Of a DNA stretch of 64,000 bases, positions 32,904 through 45,302 are shown in pieces. Each line of letters opens with the position of its first letter. The stretch's first letter is position 1. The notes under the pieces were generated by a model. That model worked only from the letters and a program-made list of their open reading frames with translations. It was not told the origin of the DNA and ran no database searches. This DNA comes from Crocodylus rhombifer (lineage: Eukaryota > Chordata > Crocodylia > Crocodylidae). Made by a program: the position numbers and the translations under genes. Location of the stretch: contig JAVSML010018907.1 of NCBI GenBank assembly GCA_038503035.1, forward strand, positions 1 to 64,000, given 5' to 3'.

Positions 32904-33261
32904 TATATCACATCCTCTGCTCTCCCTGTCACCTTATCACCGAAGGAAATCAAGCTGGTCCTGACGTGTTCTTCATGAATCCATGCTGGCTGTCCCTGAT
33001 CACCTTGTTCTCCTCCAAGTGCTTAGAGGCACATTTGCCAATGACTTGCTCCATGATTTGTCCAAGTATCAAGGTCAGTCTGACTGGTCTGTAATTACCT
33101 GGATCCTTCTTCCTCCCCTTCTTAAAGACGGATGCTGTATTTGGCCTTTTCAGTCATCCAGAACCTCCCCTGACTTCCACAAGTCCTCAGGGATGGTAGC
33201 CCGTGACTCGTCAAGTATCTCAGCTAATTCCTTTAGCACTCCAGGGCACTGTTCCTGAACA

Positions 33262-33655
33262 TTTGATACCAGGGGCACAAATTTTTATCTGGATTAAGAT
33301 GGGTGGCACACTTCACTCTTACACCTAAACAGGCTTGTACGTGTGTGTTTGTGTGCAAGACTCACAGAGTGGCCCCCAACATTTTGGCCCCAGGGATCAG
33401 ATGAGTGGTCTTGTTTCAGATTCAGATTCAGTCTGTGGGCCTGCTCCCCCCACAGTGGGGCTAAGGCCTGACTCCTCTGCCCAAAGCTTGGAAATTCGTT
33501 GGTGGGAGAAAGGTGGCAGTGCTAATTGCCATTGTTCCCCCACTACCAAATTTCTGGACCTGTGGGGAGATCTGCAAGCCAATACTTTATACTGATCAGG
33601 TATTATTTTTCGTGGCACACTTCTGCCGCTCTTGTGGTGCACAATTGTGCCATGG
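33262..33655. mobile_element. unidentified insert within old CR1
   Basis: CR1 similarity stops near 33260 and resumes near 33656 (plus-strand GGGTATATCCTATTCAGTCC). The insert begins CAGGGGCACAAATTTTTATC, has GTGGCACACTTC near 33301 and again near 33614, and a third GGCACACTC at 33655. The start is hAT-like, but no matching inverted end or target duplication was found. It contains a short ATTCAG triple repeat near 33420. Confidence 0.45.
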
Positions 33656-34329
33656 CACACTCTTGGGGTATATCCTATTCAGTCCTGTGGACCTGAAATC
33701 ATCTAGTGTCTCTATGCAAACCCTAACCTCCAGACTGCTCATCTCCTTCCTTCTCTTCGCTGCCAACTGCGCTTGTCATCTACTGGCTGACTTTATTTGT
33801 GAAAACTGAAGTAAAAATGGCATTTAATACTTCAGTCTTCTCTGCATCATCAGTAACTAAATTGCCTTCTGCACTTCCCTTGGTCTTCCTCTTAATCCTG
33901 ACAGATTTGTAGAATCCGTTTTTATTGTTTCATACAGTTCGTGCCAGTTGTGTTTTAAATCGTGCCATTGCCCTCCTGATATTCTCCGCGAATGTCTGTG
34001 GATATGCTTATGCTCTTCCCTTAGTAATATGACCAAGTTTTCACTTTTGTAGGATTCCTGTTTTAATTTCAACTCACTGAAGAGACTGCTGTCTAGCCAG
34101 GCCAGTATCCCATTGCACTCCCATTCTTTCGGTGCATTGGGATCACTTGTTTCTATGCCATTAATATGGTTTCCTTAAAGTACAGTCAGCTCTCCTGGAC
34201 TCCCATCCCCTCCAGACTCCTCAAGTCTGTTAAAGTCTGCCTTTCGGGAGTCCTGTGTCTTTACTCTGTTACTCTCTTCCCTTCCTTCCTCCCCGTAGGA
34301 TCTTTAACTCCATCGTTTTGTGGTCACTG

Positions 34330-34801
34330 GCTGTGTCTACACAAGATGCTTTACTGCACAGTAAATTAATCTGCTGTGCAGTAAAGTGTCACCATCTACA
34401 TGTGCAGGTGCTTACTGCGTGGTAAATTAGTCTACTGAGCAGTAAATTTACTATCTGCACATGCAGGTAGTAAATTTACTGCCCAGTAAATTGACTGTGC
34501 AATAAAGCCAAATAGCATTCATTGCACATGTAAACACGCTCAGGGGCTGCATCTACATGAGACTCTGACCGCAAAAAAGCTCATTACTCCCGCACAGTAG
34601 CATTGTGTGGCATGAAGCGTGACACGATGCTGCTGCACAGGAGTAATGAGCTACTGCACGGTCAGCATCACCAAAAAACAGTTTGGGGATGCTACTGCAC
34701 AGTAACTCCAGGTATTGTGCAGCCATCTGGTACTTGTGCACACACGTACCAAATGCCTGTGCAGTAACAACTGCACAGACAGCGTCTTGCGTAGATGCAG
34801 C
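34330..34801. mobile_element. composite or nested MITE with 5-bp flanking repeat
   Basis: Outer ends GCTGTGTCTACACAAGATGC (left) and, on the opposite strand, GCTGCATCTACGCAAGACGC (right) match at most positions. CACTG flanks both sides (34325-34329 and 34802-34806). The left half (to about 34544) is built of TTACTGCACAGTAAATTAAT-type inverted pieces and holds CACCATCTACATGTGCA, shared with the 17.5-kb element. The right half (34545-34801) has its own end GGCTGCATCTACATGAGAC and an inner stem AGCTCATTACTCC (34578-34590) / GGAGTAATGAGCT (34640-34652). Two adjacent MITEs, or one inside another, both fit. No coding capacity. Confidence 0.7.
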
Positions 34802-34829
34802 CACTGTCACCCAACCTACCTTCCACCTT

Positions 34830-34909
34830 CACAGTCCCAACCAATTCACAACCTTTGCGCCAGAAACATCGTCTATGCATTTGGTCCAATAAAAAAAGTA
34901 TTACCAAAC
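34830..34909. repeat. repeat-tail fragment sharing TTGGTCCAATAAAA
   Basis: TTTGGTCCAATAAAAAAAGT followed by ATTACC resembles the arms of the fold-back at 58411-58535 (GTTGGTCCAATAAAAGATAT on its minus strand). Probably the end of a dispersed element that I cannot name. Confidence 0.4.
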
Positions 34910-37900
34910 AATTCCTGCCGGTCACCTACCCTCTGTCCCCACATGGGTACGACAACATGACAATGCTGCTACATACAATAAAAAGCCACAACACCCGTTA
35001 TTTGCATGTGGGCCACCACGATGGAGCCACTGCAAGAGGAGGCAGTGACTGCCGGCTTGTTTTCACAATTTTGCATAATACTTTAAGTGTCATCCTGGCA
35101 TATTTGTAGGGTACGCATTTCAAGAGTAATCCTTTGCCATCTGTAATCCTGTTCATTCTTCACTGACACCATAATCTCCATCTTCGAGACTCATCATGGA
35201 AGTTTTGCCCATAAATTTATAAATCTTTTGCAAAAGGAAACTGCTGACGGCAAACGCCTCTTACAACGTCAAGCGTGTCTTGGATCCTAAACTCTTTTCT
35301 TTTCTTGTATTTTAATCCATGAACTCGTTTTTAAATATCTTTCATATGCTGGCATCAGCTAAATGCCCCTCATGGAAGGAACTGCGGATTCCAGTAGCTC
35401 ATATTTGTGCCACTGACTTATGTGCCAATTCGGGAAGAAATCCCAGCTCAGGATGGCATTTGTGCACGTGTTTTTAAGCATACGCATAAAAGTGCTTCCT
35501 TAAATCTTCCGGTTTGTGCAAGTTGCATCGCGGCGCAATCAAGCTGAGTGCAGCTGTACATGGGAAAGGCTTATGTTTTCACTGAGCGTCCAGGAAGGTT
35601 TTTTTCGGAGCATTTCCCTGGCAGCTCCATGCATCTGTGGGGGTTTGATCCTCTATACTCCATCCTCCCCCATCTGTCCCTTTCCCGACAAAAACCCAGA
35701 GATGCTGCCAAAAAAGGGCAAAACACAGGCCTTTTGCACCACGTGAGGGGAAATTGGTATTTTCCCAGCCAAAGCAATGCTGCTGAGAGCCTGCAGCGGG
35801 AGAAGCCGCAAAGCCACGCCGGGCCGCGACACCGAGAGTCCTCACACTGTCGCTTCTGCCCAGCTTACACAGAGGTTGTGCCTTCTTGGGCATGATGCCG
35901 TGTCACCCCCGGGCCATCAGTCTGCCCAGCCTGGCAGCTCTCACGCCCATCTGGAAACCAGGTCACAGCAGCACCCGTGACTTTTTTCTTTATATGACTA
36001 TGAAAGAGACCTCAGCAGAAATATCGGCCCGCGTGCTACTGATCTCATTGCAAAAGTGCTGCCTTAACCAAACAATACAGTACCGGCGTGATATAATGGA
36101 TATAGTATTTCTTCCCACAAGAAGGGCAGAGTTGTATTGCTTCTCAAGCACAGCCATGCTGATCCCTGAAGGATCCTGAAACCTTGCCTAAGACTTGATC
36201 TAAGCTCCCTTTGGCTTTTGCCCTTCCTGGCAGCTCTGCGGCGGAGGAGCATCCTTCACACGACACGACTCGAAGCAAGGAGCACCAGCACGAAAGCTGT
36301 CTGAGCCCAGCTCCCCAGGCAGGACCTGACGACACGTGGATACCAAGCAGCCCCCAGGAAAACGCATCGCTGGCTATTATGCTTTGCACACAACCAAATA
36401 CACCAGAGTAATCCCATCAAGAACATCTCTTGTTGGGACTCAATCTCGCTGTTGCGCTTCCTGCAGCAGGGCCATCTGTCTGCTTTTCCTCCCACCAAAA
36501 CATTCCTCCGTGAATCACAATTAAGGACAAGTATGACACGAGCTCCTGCCAGACTGGGAAACTGAACACCATTCAGATATTCAGAATGGATTAACTACAG
36601 AGGGGTCTTGTTTTTTAACGGGGGAAAAGAGTCTTCGAGGCAAAAAAAATGTATTTGTTGCATTTTAAAAATAATCCTCTCCACCACCCTGTAGTCGCTC
36701 GCAGCTTCCAGACGGCCTCCTATAAAGCAAGCAAGGTAATCAGTGTGGGGCCAGGGAAGTTGGACATCACACACCAAGTCCGTGGATAAGAAACTTGCCA
36801 AGGAAGAAGTACAAAGGGCTGACTTCTCCATTACAGCGCACAGGGTGCGGCATGTCTCTGGTTCGGGCAGCACCTCCATAATGAGACTGATATCACGCGG
36901 GCCGATGTCTCTGCATGGGTCTATTGCACCGCCAGTTTAAAGAAAATGATGTAAAAGAGATGAAGACAAATGTTTCAGCAGAGGAAGTCCAAACTGTAAT
37001 TTAGCTCTTCAGCAGTCTTGCTTCTGAAAAGGAAACCTGGATCACGGAAATCTCATTATAGCAAAAAGCGGAGTTAGTAATAGATGCAAAAGAAGTGGGA
37101 AGGCTCATACCGAGTAATGGAAATCCAGGCCCCACATGACAGAGACGAGTCTTGAAGCTGTATTTAATTTTTAAATGGAAACTTCATTGTTATTTTTACT
37201 TATTTTTAGCACGATCTAGACAAGCTGCATTAACAGCTAAAATATGCAACAAATGCACTCTCATTACAAGTCCTCACCGGGGGGCTGTCTGTAGCTAGTG
37301 CAGCACTGCGCACCCGGCTGGAAGCCGCGATCCACATAGAGGACGTGGATATAGGCTTCCACCACAACGCAGCACTTGAGAGCTCAAATCATGGCTCTGG
37401 TCTCTCGGCGGGCTAGCACGAGACGGGAGCGGGCAGGAAGGCGTATGAGGTACGGCACCAGCAAGTTCCCCCTGAATCAGCGCCCGTCCTCTGGGACTTG
37501 AAGGATGATGGTCACAACACGGAAAAGGAAGAGGTCCTCAGGGACCTCTGACAGAGAAGCTTCTCGCCCAGGAGCCGCACCGAGCTGCGTGAGCGCGCAC
37601 GTGGCCGAGGGACCGAAGGTCCCGGGTGCAGGCTATGGAGCAGACGCTGCCCAGGACAAGTCCTGAATGCAACGCCCCTCAGACCACTCTGCTAAAGCAG
37701 CAGGGCTTGGGCATCTTGGCTCTCTCTTCCTGCTCGCTCCACTTTCCAATGCCATCTGGCAAAGATGCACCTGAAATAGCCTGCAATAAAGACACCTGCC
37801 AGCCAGATGCCTCTGCTACCAAGGTGGACTTAACCTGATGTACTCGGCCTGCTGAGAAAGCCGGAAAACAGGAACCGGCCCCTGCCTGTTAGGGCGAAAA

Positions 37901-39857
37901 CTCACCGGCGGGACTCTCCCCGGCTTGCACTTTCTCAAGCAATCACAATCCCTAGTTTTGTGTCACCGGAGTGTGCTTCTGTGGGAAACGGGGGTGGAAA
38001 AGTGCCTTTTACCATGGGAAGAGATTGGTTTGGTGCATCTTGCCTGAGCTGCTTCTTTTGAAAGTCTTTAGACAACACAGATTTGGGGAGAAGCTACAGG
38101 AGAAGAGTCCGATTCCTCCGCTGCCCTCCTTCCACACCTCTGCTGCAGCAGCGCATACTTCGAATGGACCATTATGTTTTGGGATCTTGCATTAAACCCA
38201 AAGCCCTAAGAGGGAAGAGACTGAAAAAAGGCACTTAACATTTCAGCTGAGGGATCAGGAAAAGCACTGTTGTCTCCTTATGTGTCTGGGGCAGAGAAGT
38301 AGCTTTCAGAGGCCAGGTCAGCCCATGCAGAGGAGCCAGCACAAGCCACCATGCCAACTTCAGAAGGCCCGTGTACTCCAAAACCACGAGGGGTGCAGCA
38401 GACCTGCACGTAGTGCCCCAGCTTTCTGCTGGTCAGGGGCGACGGCCATGCGGAGATGCCGATTCAGTAGCCAACCTAGGGAAAACTCAAGGGAGCTTTG
38501 CCCGATGAAGAGCTGCCGGGTGTGCTGAGCTCCGGCGGCGCGGCACGGCGCAGCACGGCACGGTCGTTGCTGCAGCAGGAGGCACGGCTCAGACTGTCAC
38601 TGCATTGCAGCGTGCAGATTACAATCCCCATCACAGCAAAACTGCCCGTCCAGCCCGGCTGCCACGTGCAAAGAGAAACCCCGACGCTGAGGTCCTGGTC
38701 CACGCCGGATCTGCCTCGACAGACATGCATGGTAAGTGCAGACGTCTAGTTTCTCCCCGCAGACTCGGGGCGTCACACCAGGGCTCCAAGCCCTGCCCTT
38801 CACTTCTGGCCATAATGACAATCTGTTTTAAAAACAAACCATGCGTGCTGTTTTCTGCACGTGCCGATCGATGCAGCGCACAATGCGACTATTTATCAAT
38901 TATGGCCCGTGGCCTTGTGCCGAGATCCTGCAGACGCCAGGATCCGGCCGGCCGGCTCTGTCTGCAGAACAGGCACGGATGAGCACTGCACAAATGCTTG
39001 CTTTAGGCCTTTGTTTGGCGCCCTGGCTCTCCGCCTCCACCCTACCCCATTACAAGTCCTGCCAGGGATGACATGTCACCTTCCATTTTGCGACTTCTTG
39101 CTACCATACAGCTTTTATGAATTAAATTTAGACTTTATATTTCTGCAATTTGGGGAACAGCTCTCCAGGAAAGTGTCAGTTTATGCCTTCACGGAGATCC
39201 TGCAGTTCAAACTCACTCTCTTTCATTCCCACCAGCTTGGAGTGGCTCCATATTTCCCCGTGTTTAAATTGGCACGCTGCATTTTCATTAGGGTGCAATA
39301 GATCCTCAATGCCTCTAATTCAAGTATCCATTACTTAGAGGTCTGCAAACATGTCCATACTAGTCATGGTTAGGTGAGGGGGAACTGTTTTGCCAAGGAG
39401 TAGGCTCAGCTTGCAACATGCAAAGAAGATGGATTTTTAATTTACATTATTTTGATTGTTTAAAACAAGCTACAAATCACTGTGCTAGCTCCAGCTTTCC
39501 ACGTGGCACCGAGTGGACCTCAGAGCTGCAGCAGCATCGGGTTTTCCCAGTGCAAAGCAGCAGCCGGGGGGTCACACTTGGAAGCTGAAACAAGGAACAA
39601 CTGAGTTCACAGAGATGCACACGCTTGTGGACACATGCTGGTCTGATATGGGATAGAAAAGACCAGGAGTACTTAAGTGCTGCTCTCCTGCAGTCTGCCA
39701 CAAACCAGCCCCAATCCCTTGGAGCTGAGCACCCCTGGACTGATCCAGCTCTCACTGCTGTCTTTGGGAGTCTTGCATGACTGAGAAGGGCCTTAATGAA
39801 AAAATGAAAAAATTGCTGCAATCACAGGAGTAAGTATCCTGAGGTCTGGGAATAACC
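34910..39857. other. unannotated stretch
   Basis: No gene, RNA or mobile element recognised in about 5 kb. From 39050 to 39350 lies AT-rich unique sequence (TGAATTAAATTTAGAC near 39118) that could be conserved non-coding DNA. A purine-poor/GC-rich part around 38500-38760 carries CpG-containing short repeats (GGCGCGGCACGGCGCAGCAC). Confidence 0.45.
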
Positions 39858-40130
39858 ACAGTGATAGAAAACGAGGGTTGGGAGAGACCTCAGGAGTTAG
39901 GTTAGGGTTAGTCCAAAGCCTGCCCCAAGCAGGACCAGCCCCAACTACATCATCCCAGCCAAGGCTTTGTCTAGCTGGGTCTTCAATACCTCCAAGGATG
40001 GAGCCTGTTCCAGTGCTTCACCGCCCTCCTAATGAGAAAGTTTTTCCTAATATCCAACCTCAACTTCCCTGGCTGCAGCTGGAGCCCATTGCTCCTTGCT
40101 CTGTGCCCTGCCACCGCTGAGAACCAACGT
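39858..40130 (-). mobile_element. CR1 3'-end copy, minus strand
   Basis: Plus-strand tail remnant GTGATAGAAAACGAGGGTTG, then CAGGACCAGCCCCAACTAC, CCAAGGCTTTGTCTAGCTGG and AATATCCAACCTCAACTTCC. A short GTTAGGTTAGGGTTAG stretch (39896-39911) interrupts the usual 3' block. Confidence 0.92.
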
Positions 40131-43100
40131 GAGCGAGAGAGGAGCAGGCACAGGCCAGTCTAAAGGACCAAAGACATTTTAATTGCTACCAGCCCTGAAC
40201 TTCCCCGTCCTCCTGGAAAGTGCCATTTCCCTGCAGGGATCTTCAGGGGTATTTGCAAAGTCCGGCAGGGGATCTCCATTATAAGGCGGTGTCTCTGCAG
40301 AGCCTGCAGGAGACAGCTCTGTGCCTTGGGGTTGCTGTTGCCGCTACTTCACGCACAGCTGATTAAAAAGAAATGACAAAGCAGGGCGGATTACTTACAA
40401 CCCCGGAAATCGGCACCTTGCTTAGGTGTTCTTGGCAGCTCGCTTGCTTCTAGCAACTGAATTCAGCAGAAAACTGAATGGTGGGAGGGGAGGAAGAAAT
40501 GTATAAATGGTTGATAAAATATTTACTTTTCCAGTACGTGGAGTGAAAACGGAGCAGCAAAAGTACAAAACGGCTTAGCAAAGGCAAAGTTTTGCTTGTG
40601 TTTCACAGCAGCGCTATTCAGGAAAAAGCCCCGCTATTGGTGGTAATGCCATATAGATCCCAGAGCATTTAGCTGCCCCAGTAAACACGCAGCGATATGG
40701 GTCTCTGCTAATCTGCAGCACTGCTGAAGATCCAGGCTGGGGATTAGCTGCATTTTTATTGATGTGGAGCTTGGTCAGTCTCCCTTTTATGTTTCTGAAA
40801 TGTTCATGTAATGGGATTTCTAATGATGGGAGGGCACAGCTTGTAATGTGAAAACCCCCATCCTCAGTGGGGCTGGCTGTATCAGGTGATTTGGGGAGCT
40901 TCTTTTGTTTCTTTCTAAGGGGTTGTACTTTGATTTCCTTGATTGCACCCTGATGCGAAGGGGCTGCACCTTGTAGCTAACAGAGACGGACCATTTCTCC
41001 ACATATCCCTTTGTCCTATATTTGTACATGTAGATAATAACACGTTGCATGTATAGATGACATCTTATCCCTGCATCCCAGAGCCATCTATGTTGCTGCA
41101 GAAGTCTCAGTCCTATTCCCGGACGCATGCAGAGACACAAAGGGGTGATTTGCCCATGGGTGCACAGAGAGTCAGTGGCAGAGAGTAGAGGAGTTTTCTC
41201 TCTGCCTGCTGTGCACAATCCCTCTCCTGCTAACACGGCGCGTTTACAATGTGCTCTGAAGAGCAGGAGGTTTCTGGGAGTTGCCTCCCCCTTTCCAGGG
41301 GACAAGAAATTCCAGTTAACATTCATGAGTCGCTAATTACACATCATTAACATGTAATTAACCATTAACATTTCCTCTCTCCAAGCCCTTTCTGCAAGGA
41401 TTTCACTCCTCTGCTGACTGCTATATTGGCGTGGGGGGATTTTTTGGTACTTTTGGGGGGCGGGGGGGTTATCTTCAGGTTTGCTGTCACGTAAACGGTT
41501 TGCAATGCATGGTGCAGGGGAGCAGCCCCGGCAGCCGGCATGCTCTTGACACTGCAAGGATGCATTTCACATGTTGGGGGTAGCTATTCCAAATCCGCAT
41601 GGCCTTCACCCTCAACAGATGGGATAAAATTCTGCTCCAAAGCCACCAGCTCTCTCCAGCTGAAGAGGGAAGCCCAATAGCTGGTTGCAGCATCGAGAGA
41701 CTATCAATCCTGCTGGCCAAGCAGCAGAGTTCAAGGCGAGTAGGAGCCATCTCCATCACTTGGTTGCCTGATGTTGTACCTCTCTGGACCGATGCCTGCT
41801 ATCTGTCTGCTTCAGTCACAAGCTCCTGGGGTATCCTCTGCCCAGGTGACCCCCATCCCTGCGTGCTTTTGGGGCTCACTGGTGCTCACTGCACGCCGAG
41901 ACCTGTTCAAACCCCACTGCCCGGAGAAGGGGCTAAAAACAGCCATCAGCATCAAAACATGCTTGCGACGATGAAACCAGCCGTTTAATTTGCTTTAATG
42001 CACTTCAAGCGCCCACTTGATACTGTATTGTATAAGTCTTTGAAATAATTCAATAGGAGACATTAGGTAAAACAGCCCAGGGCAAAAATCTTTGCTAGGA
42101 TGTATGACTAAGCGGAGAAAAAACTGTAAATGGAGCAATATTCTCCTCATCCCCAATCCTCTCTAAATAATAAATGCCCACATTGATGACTTTTCTAGAA
42201 TTATTTTCAAGCAAAAAGTTACACCTCAGTCATCTCCACACTGCTCGTCCTTTGCACAGAAGCGTGGAGTAGGGAAGCTAACGCATTTATGGAATAACAA
42301 GTTAAAAATATGATGCATAGGTAAAACCTGAGACAAAAGGTGTTTCAGTGGATAAGCAAACTGACCCTGCATCCAAGAAAACAGCTAACCCAAAAGCTGA
42401 ATATTATTGAGGCCTTCCTGAACTCTGGTTCAGGAATAAAAGCTGGAAGAAAGGCAAATGACAAGTATTGGTCTTGTGGGAAAGACAAAACAGGGTTAAC
42501 GGACATTACACCACTGTCCCGATCCGCACGCCCCTTGGGGAGAAAGCGACCGGTGGGATTAACACGAGCGATCCTAATGTCTCCCTCCTCGGAGACTCGC
42601 ACTTCTCACTGAATGTGAACAAAGAAAGAGAAATCTTTGCAGAGAGCGTCGGCAGATTGCAGAATCGCTAATCCTCCGGAAAGCATCTCTGGCGGGAGAA
42701 CTGAAAACAGCAGAGAAATACAAAGACTCAAGTGACCCAGCTAGTCAGGGAAAGGCAATATTCACAGTGACCAGGGAAGGGAGCAGGAAACATCTCAACA
42801 AATCTGGGATTGGGGTTAGGTTTTTTTAAAATACACATACACAGAAGTGACGAATGCTGCGAGTCTTTGCGACTGCAACAGCGTTTTACTGCTAGGAGGG
42901 AGTAGCCAGGACATGGGAAATCTGCCCTGGGAAGCACGTGAGCCTCGACTGGGGTCCTCCCCCTCTGGAAATGCCTCTGTGTGGCCTTTCCAAGCAGAAT
43001 CAACCTTCCCCTGCTGTCAGAGGTGCCAGCTTCAGCGCTGCATTTCTCACGGTGCTCACCGACACCACGTCAGACACCTCTCCCCACGCTGGCGGGGCCA

Positions 43101-43963
43101 AGCTCGGCAGCAGAGATGGGGAGGGCAGGTAGGCGAGGACGGGAGAAGGGAGGGTGACCAGCCGGTGCTGGGAGGAGAGTCTGGCACAACTGGGAGAGGA
43201 CTTGCTCGGGCTTCCAGACTGGGGCCGTCTCCAGTGAGATGCACAGATGGGAAGGTCCTTGCCTCTGAGTTTGCCCTCCTTTATCCAAGTCATTGGGCCA
43301 GCAACACCAATGATGGAAGAGGGACGCTTGAAACAGCAACGGCAACTGCAAACTCGGAGAGGGAATGCCTGTGACACTGCACGAGACGGGGCGCCAGCAC
43401 TGCTTTCCAAAATGCATTTGCCTTATCCAGATGTTGATCTCACAGGGGTTTGGGGAGCTGGGTGGACCAGAAGCAGCTGCTGCTCTTCCAGCTGAAACCA
43501 AGGGAGAACGTGCACCGAGGTCAGGGAGCGCGCCCAGGCTCTGAGATGCCCACACGCACCAGAGAGAGTAACGGGGCCCAAGGGGACGGGGCGGCAGCCT
43601 CTGAAAAGCCCGCTGTGCAGGGTTGGGCTGAGCTGGAGGACGCTCAATCAGCCTCTCGCTCTGGGAATCATTGTTTTAAAAAATCCCAAACAAAAGAAAA
43701 GCTGGAGCCGAATCTGCTCTCCCTCCAGCTTGGAGATGGCAGGCTTGAAAGGTCGCATAACCAAAGTGTGAGGAGTGCGCCAGGTGACGTTCGCACCAAT
43801 GCCATCTCCCCTCATGCCATGGGCAGTGTCTCTCATGGTTGAGTCTCACGTCAAAATGCAGGTGATGTCTCTCTGATGGCCAGACGCAGCAAGGATCACC
43901 GTTCCTATAGGTCCCCACACCCACTCTGAGTAGTATCCCCATCCACGCATAGAAGAAGATTGG
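40131..43963. other. unannotated stretch
   Basis: No gene recognised. Holds a MIR-like fragment (41138-41195) and a G-run-rich patch at 41431-41468. Open frames around 43000-43840 lie on both strands in GC-rich sequence with no family features. Confidence 0.45.
41138..41195 (-). mobile_element. possible MIR-like fragment
   Basis: GGGGTGATTTGCCCATGGGT, then GCACAGAGAGTCAGTGGCAG, follows the antisense MIR order (TGACTTGCCCAAGGTCACAC...AGTGGCAGAG). Short and diverged. Confidence 0.5.
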
Positions 43964-44090
43964 ACAATACCATACATCCTGGCATACAATGCACCCCAGA
44001 ATATCATGTGCACCTCGTTTTTGAAAGGGAAATGAAGAAAAATGATTTTTCCGGAGTGATGGCTGCAAGGAAGGAGCAGCGATAGAGCCT
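43964..44090. mobile_element. fragment related to the TA-flanked element at 32625
   Basis: CATACAATGCACCCCAGAAT and TCGTTTTTGAAAGGGAAATG align with CATACAACATACCCTTGAAT and TGTGTTTTTGAATGGCCAAG of the 32.6-kb element in the same order. A similar word series (TGCATGCACCCCAATTTTGT) recurs at about 44372. The matching inverted end was not located. Confidence 0.5.
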
Positions 44091-45302
44091 AATCTTCAGC
44101 TGGCTCCTTTTCCTCGTCCTGTGTAGGCTGTGAAGCAGGGGGAGCGAGACCAGGAGCAGTTAGCAGCAGCCTAAGAAAGGCAGGCTTGATTAGTGAAACA
44201 TCAGGGCCATTAAAAGGGTCTTTTTTAATACCTGTGGAGTGAAGACCAATGAGCCAGTAAGTGAACGGACTCCCTGAGCTGCCTGAGTAGTAACGCTGCA
44301 GCTGCCGCGCTGTGGAGCAGGAATCAAGCCAGGGGGTTGCTATCCCAGGCAAATACTCATCTCCCCACTTAATGCATGCACCCCAATTTTGTAGGGCTCA
44401 TTTTGGGGAAATGGTGAATGTTGTTTTAAAAAAACCAATATGTGGAATAAGTGGCTGGCAATCTGACCCCAGTAAGCAGCCATTCCTGGAGCGGAGGGTG
44501 CTGATCCAGAGTGGCCCATACCGGGTGGCCAAAAGCCTCAGAGAACAGAGGGTGCATTAAAGCAATGTTATGTAATTGGGCCCATCCATCCCTCCCCACT
44601 CCTTGCAAGAGCGACTGGCGTTTTGTGCAGTTAACACAGTTGTGGATTTAAATCGAAAGAAGCAAATCCTCCAAGTCGAGGGCTTGCAGCTGATGTCCTT
44701 AGCACAGAGGCTGAGGAGCTGCTTCAGGAGTTAGGAGCGAGGAAAGCAGCTGAAGCTAATGCAGATATTTTTGGACAGCAGCTGAATATAAAAAAGGCAA
44801 AGGTGATGGATCTCCGGAGGTGGAATATTCCAGCAGCGCTCGCTCCCAGACGGCTGGGAATACATTTAGCCAGGAAAGTAGCTCTGGCCGCAAAGGTCCC
44901 AGGATGTGCAGAGATGAGGGCTCCTACATCCCTAGCTGGGATAGAGGTGAAAGGACGCCAGCCCAAAATTAGACTGATTTGAAAGGAAAGGGGCATCAAG
45001 GATAAAGCCAGCCCAGCATGGACTGGCTTACATCAGTTAAATCAATGGACCGGCCCTGGAGGCAGCAGATGAGGAAAGGAAAGGAAAGGAAAGGAGAGGG
45101 CGCTTTCCAGCACAGCATCAGCAGCAGGTTGCAACTGCGCGCCAACCCGCAGAGCCACAAAGCAGGGGGAGCTTTGTGAGCAGCGAATATTACAGATGCG
45201 AGCTGCTCCAATATTTGGGTTGCACAGGAGCAAAGGACCATCTTCTTCGAAACCAGAAGCCGTGAGCGTGGTGCAGCAATGACCGGCTGAGGTTTCACAG
45301 CC
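44091..45302. other. unannotated stretch with an unassigned 115-codon open frame
   Basis: A plus-strand frame is open from 44635 to 44979 (stop TGA 44980-44982), alanine-, leucine- and lysine-rich, with its first Met well inside. The minus strand is also open over 44724-44999. I recognise no family, and no clear splice arrangement confirms an exon. Contains a (GGAAA)n microsatellite at 45072. Confidence 0.3.
45072..45097. repeat. (GGAAA)n microsatellite
   Basis: Four to five GGAAA units in a row. Confidence 0.9.

Larger units (their letters stand above)
32105..34325 (-). mobile_element. old CR1-like LINE, minus strand, broken by later insertions
   Basis: Antisense CR1 ORF2 is readable in the correct order from high to low coordinates: linker upstream of RT (33660-34325), RT fingers at 33250-32906 ([15 protein letters not shown] and DSQHGFMKN read with frame changes), motif A region at 32620-32570 (KGFDTVSHDIL), antisense of the NWLxGR region (32400-32490), IFISDLDDG (32329-32359), and the C-terminal block at 32115-32285 (plus-strand TTCTCCAGACCAGATATTCC). 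There is an apparent internal deletion around 32287, where the segment between the palm and the C-terminal block is missing. It is split by a CR1 tail at 32497, a TA-flanked element at 32625, an unknown insert at 33262-33655 and the composite MITE at 34330. Sequence after the MITE (34802-34850) may be its 5' continuation. Many stops; inactive. Confidence 0.85.
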
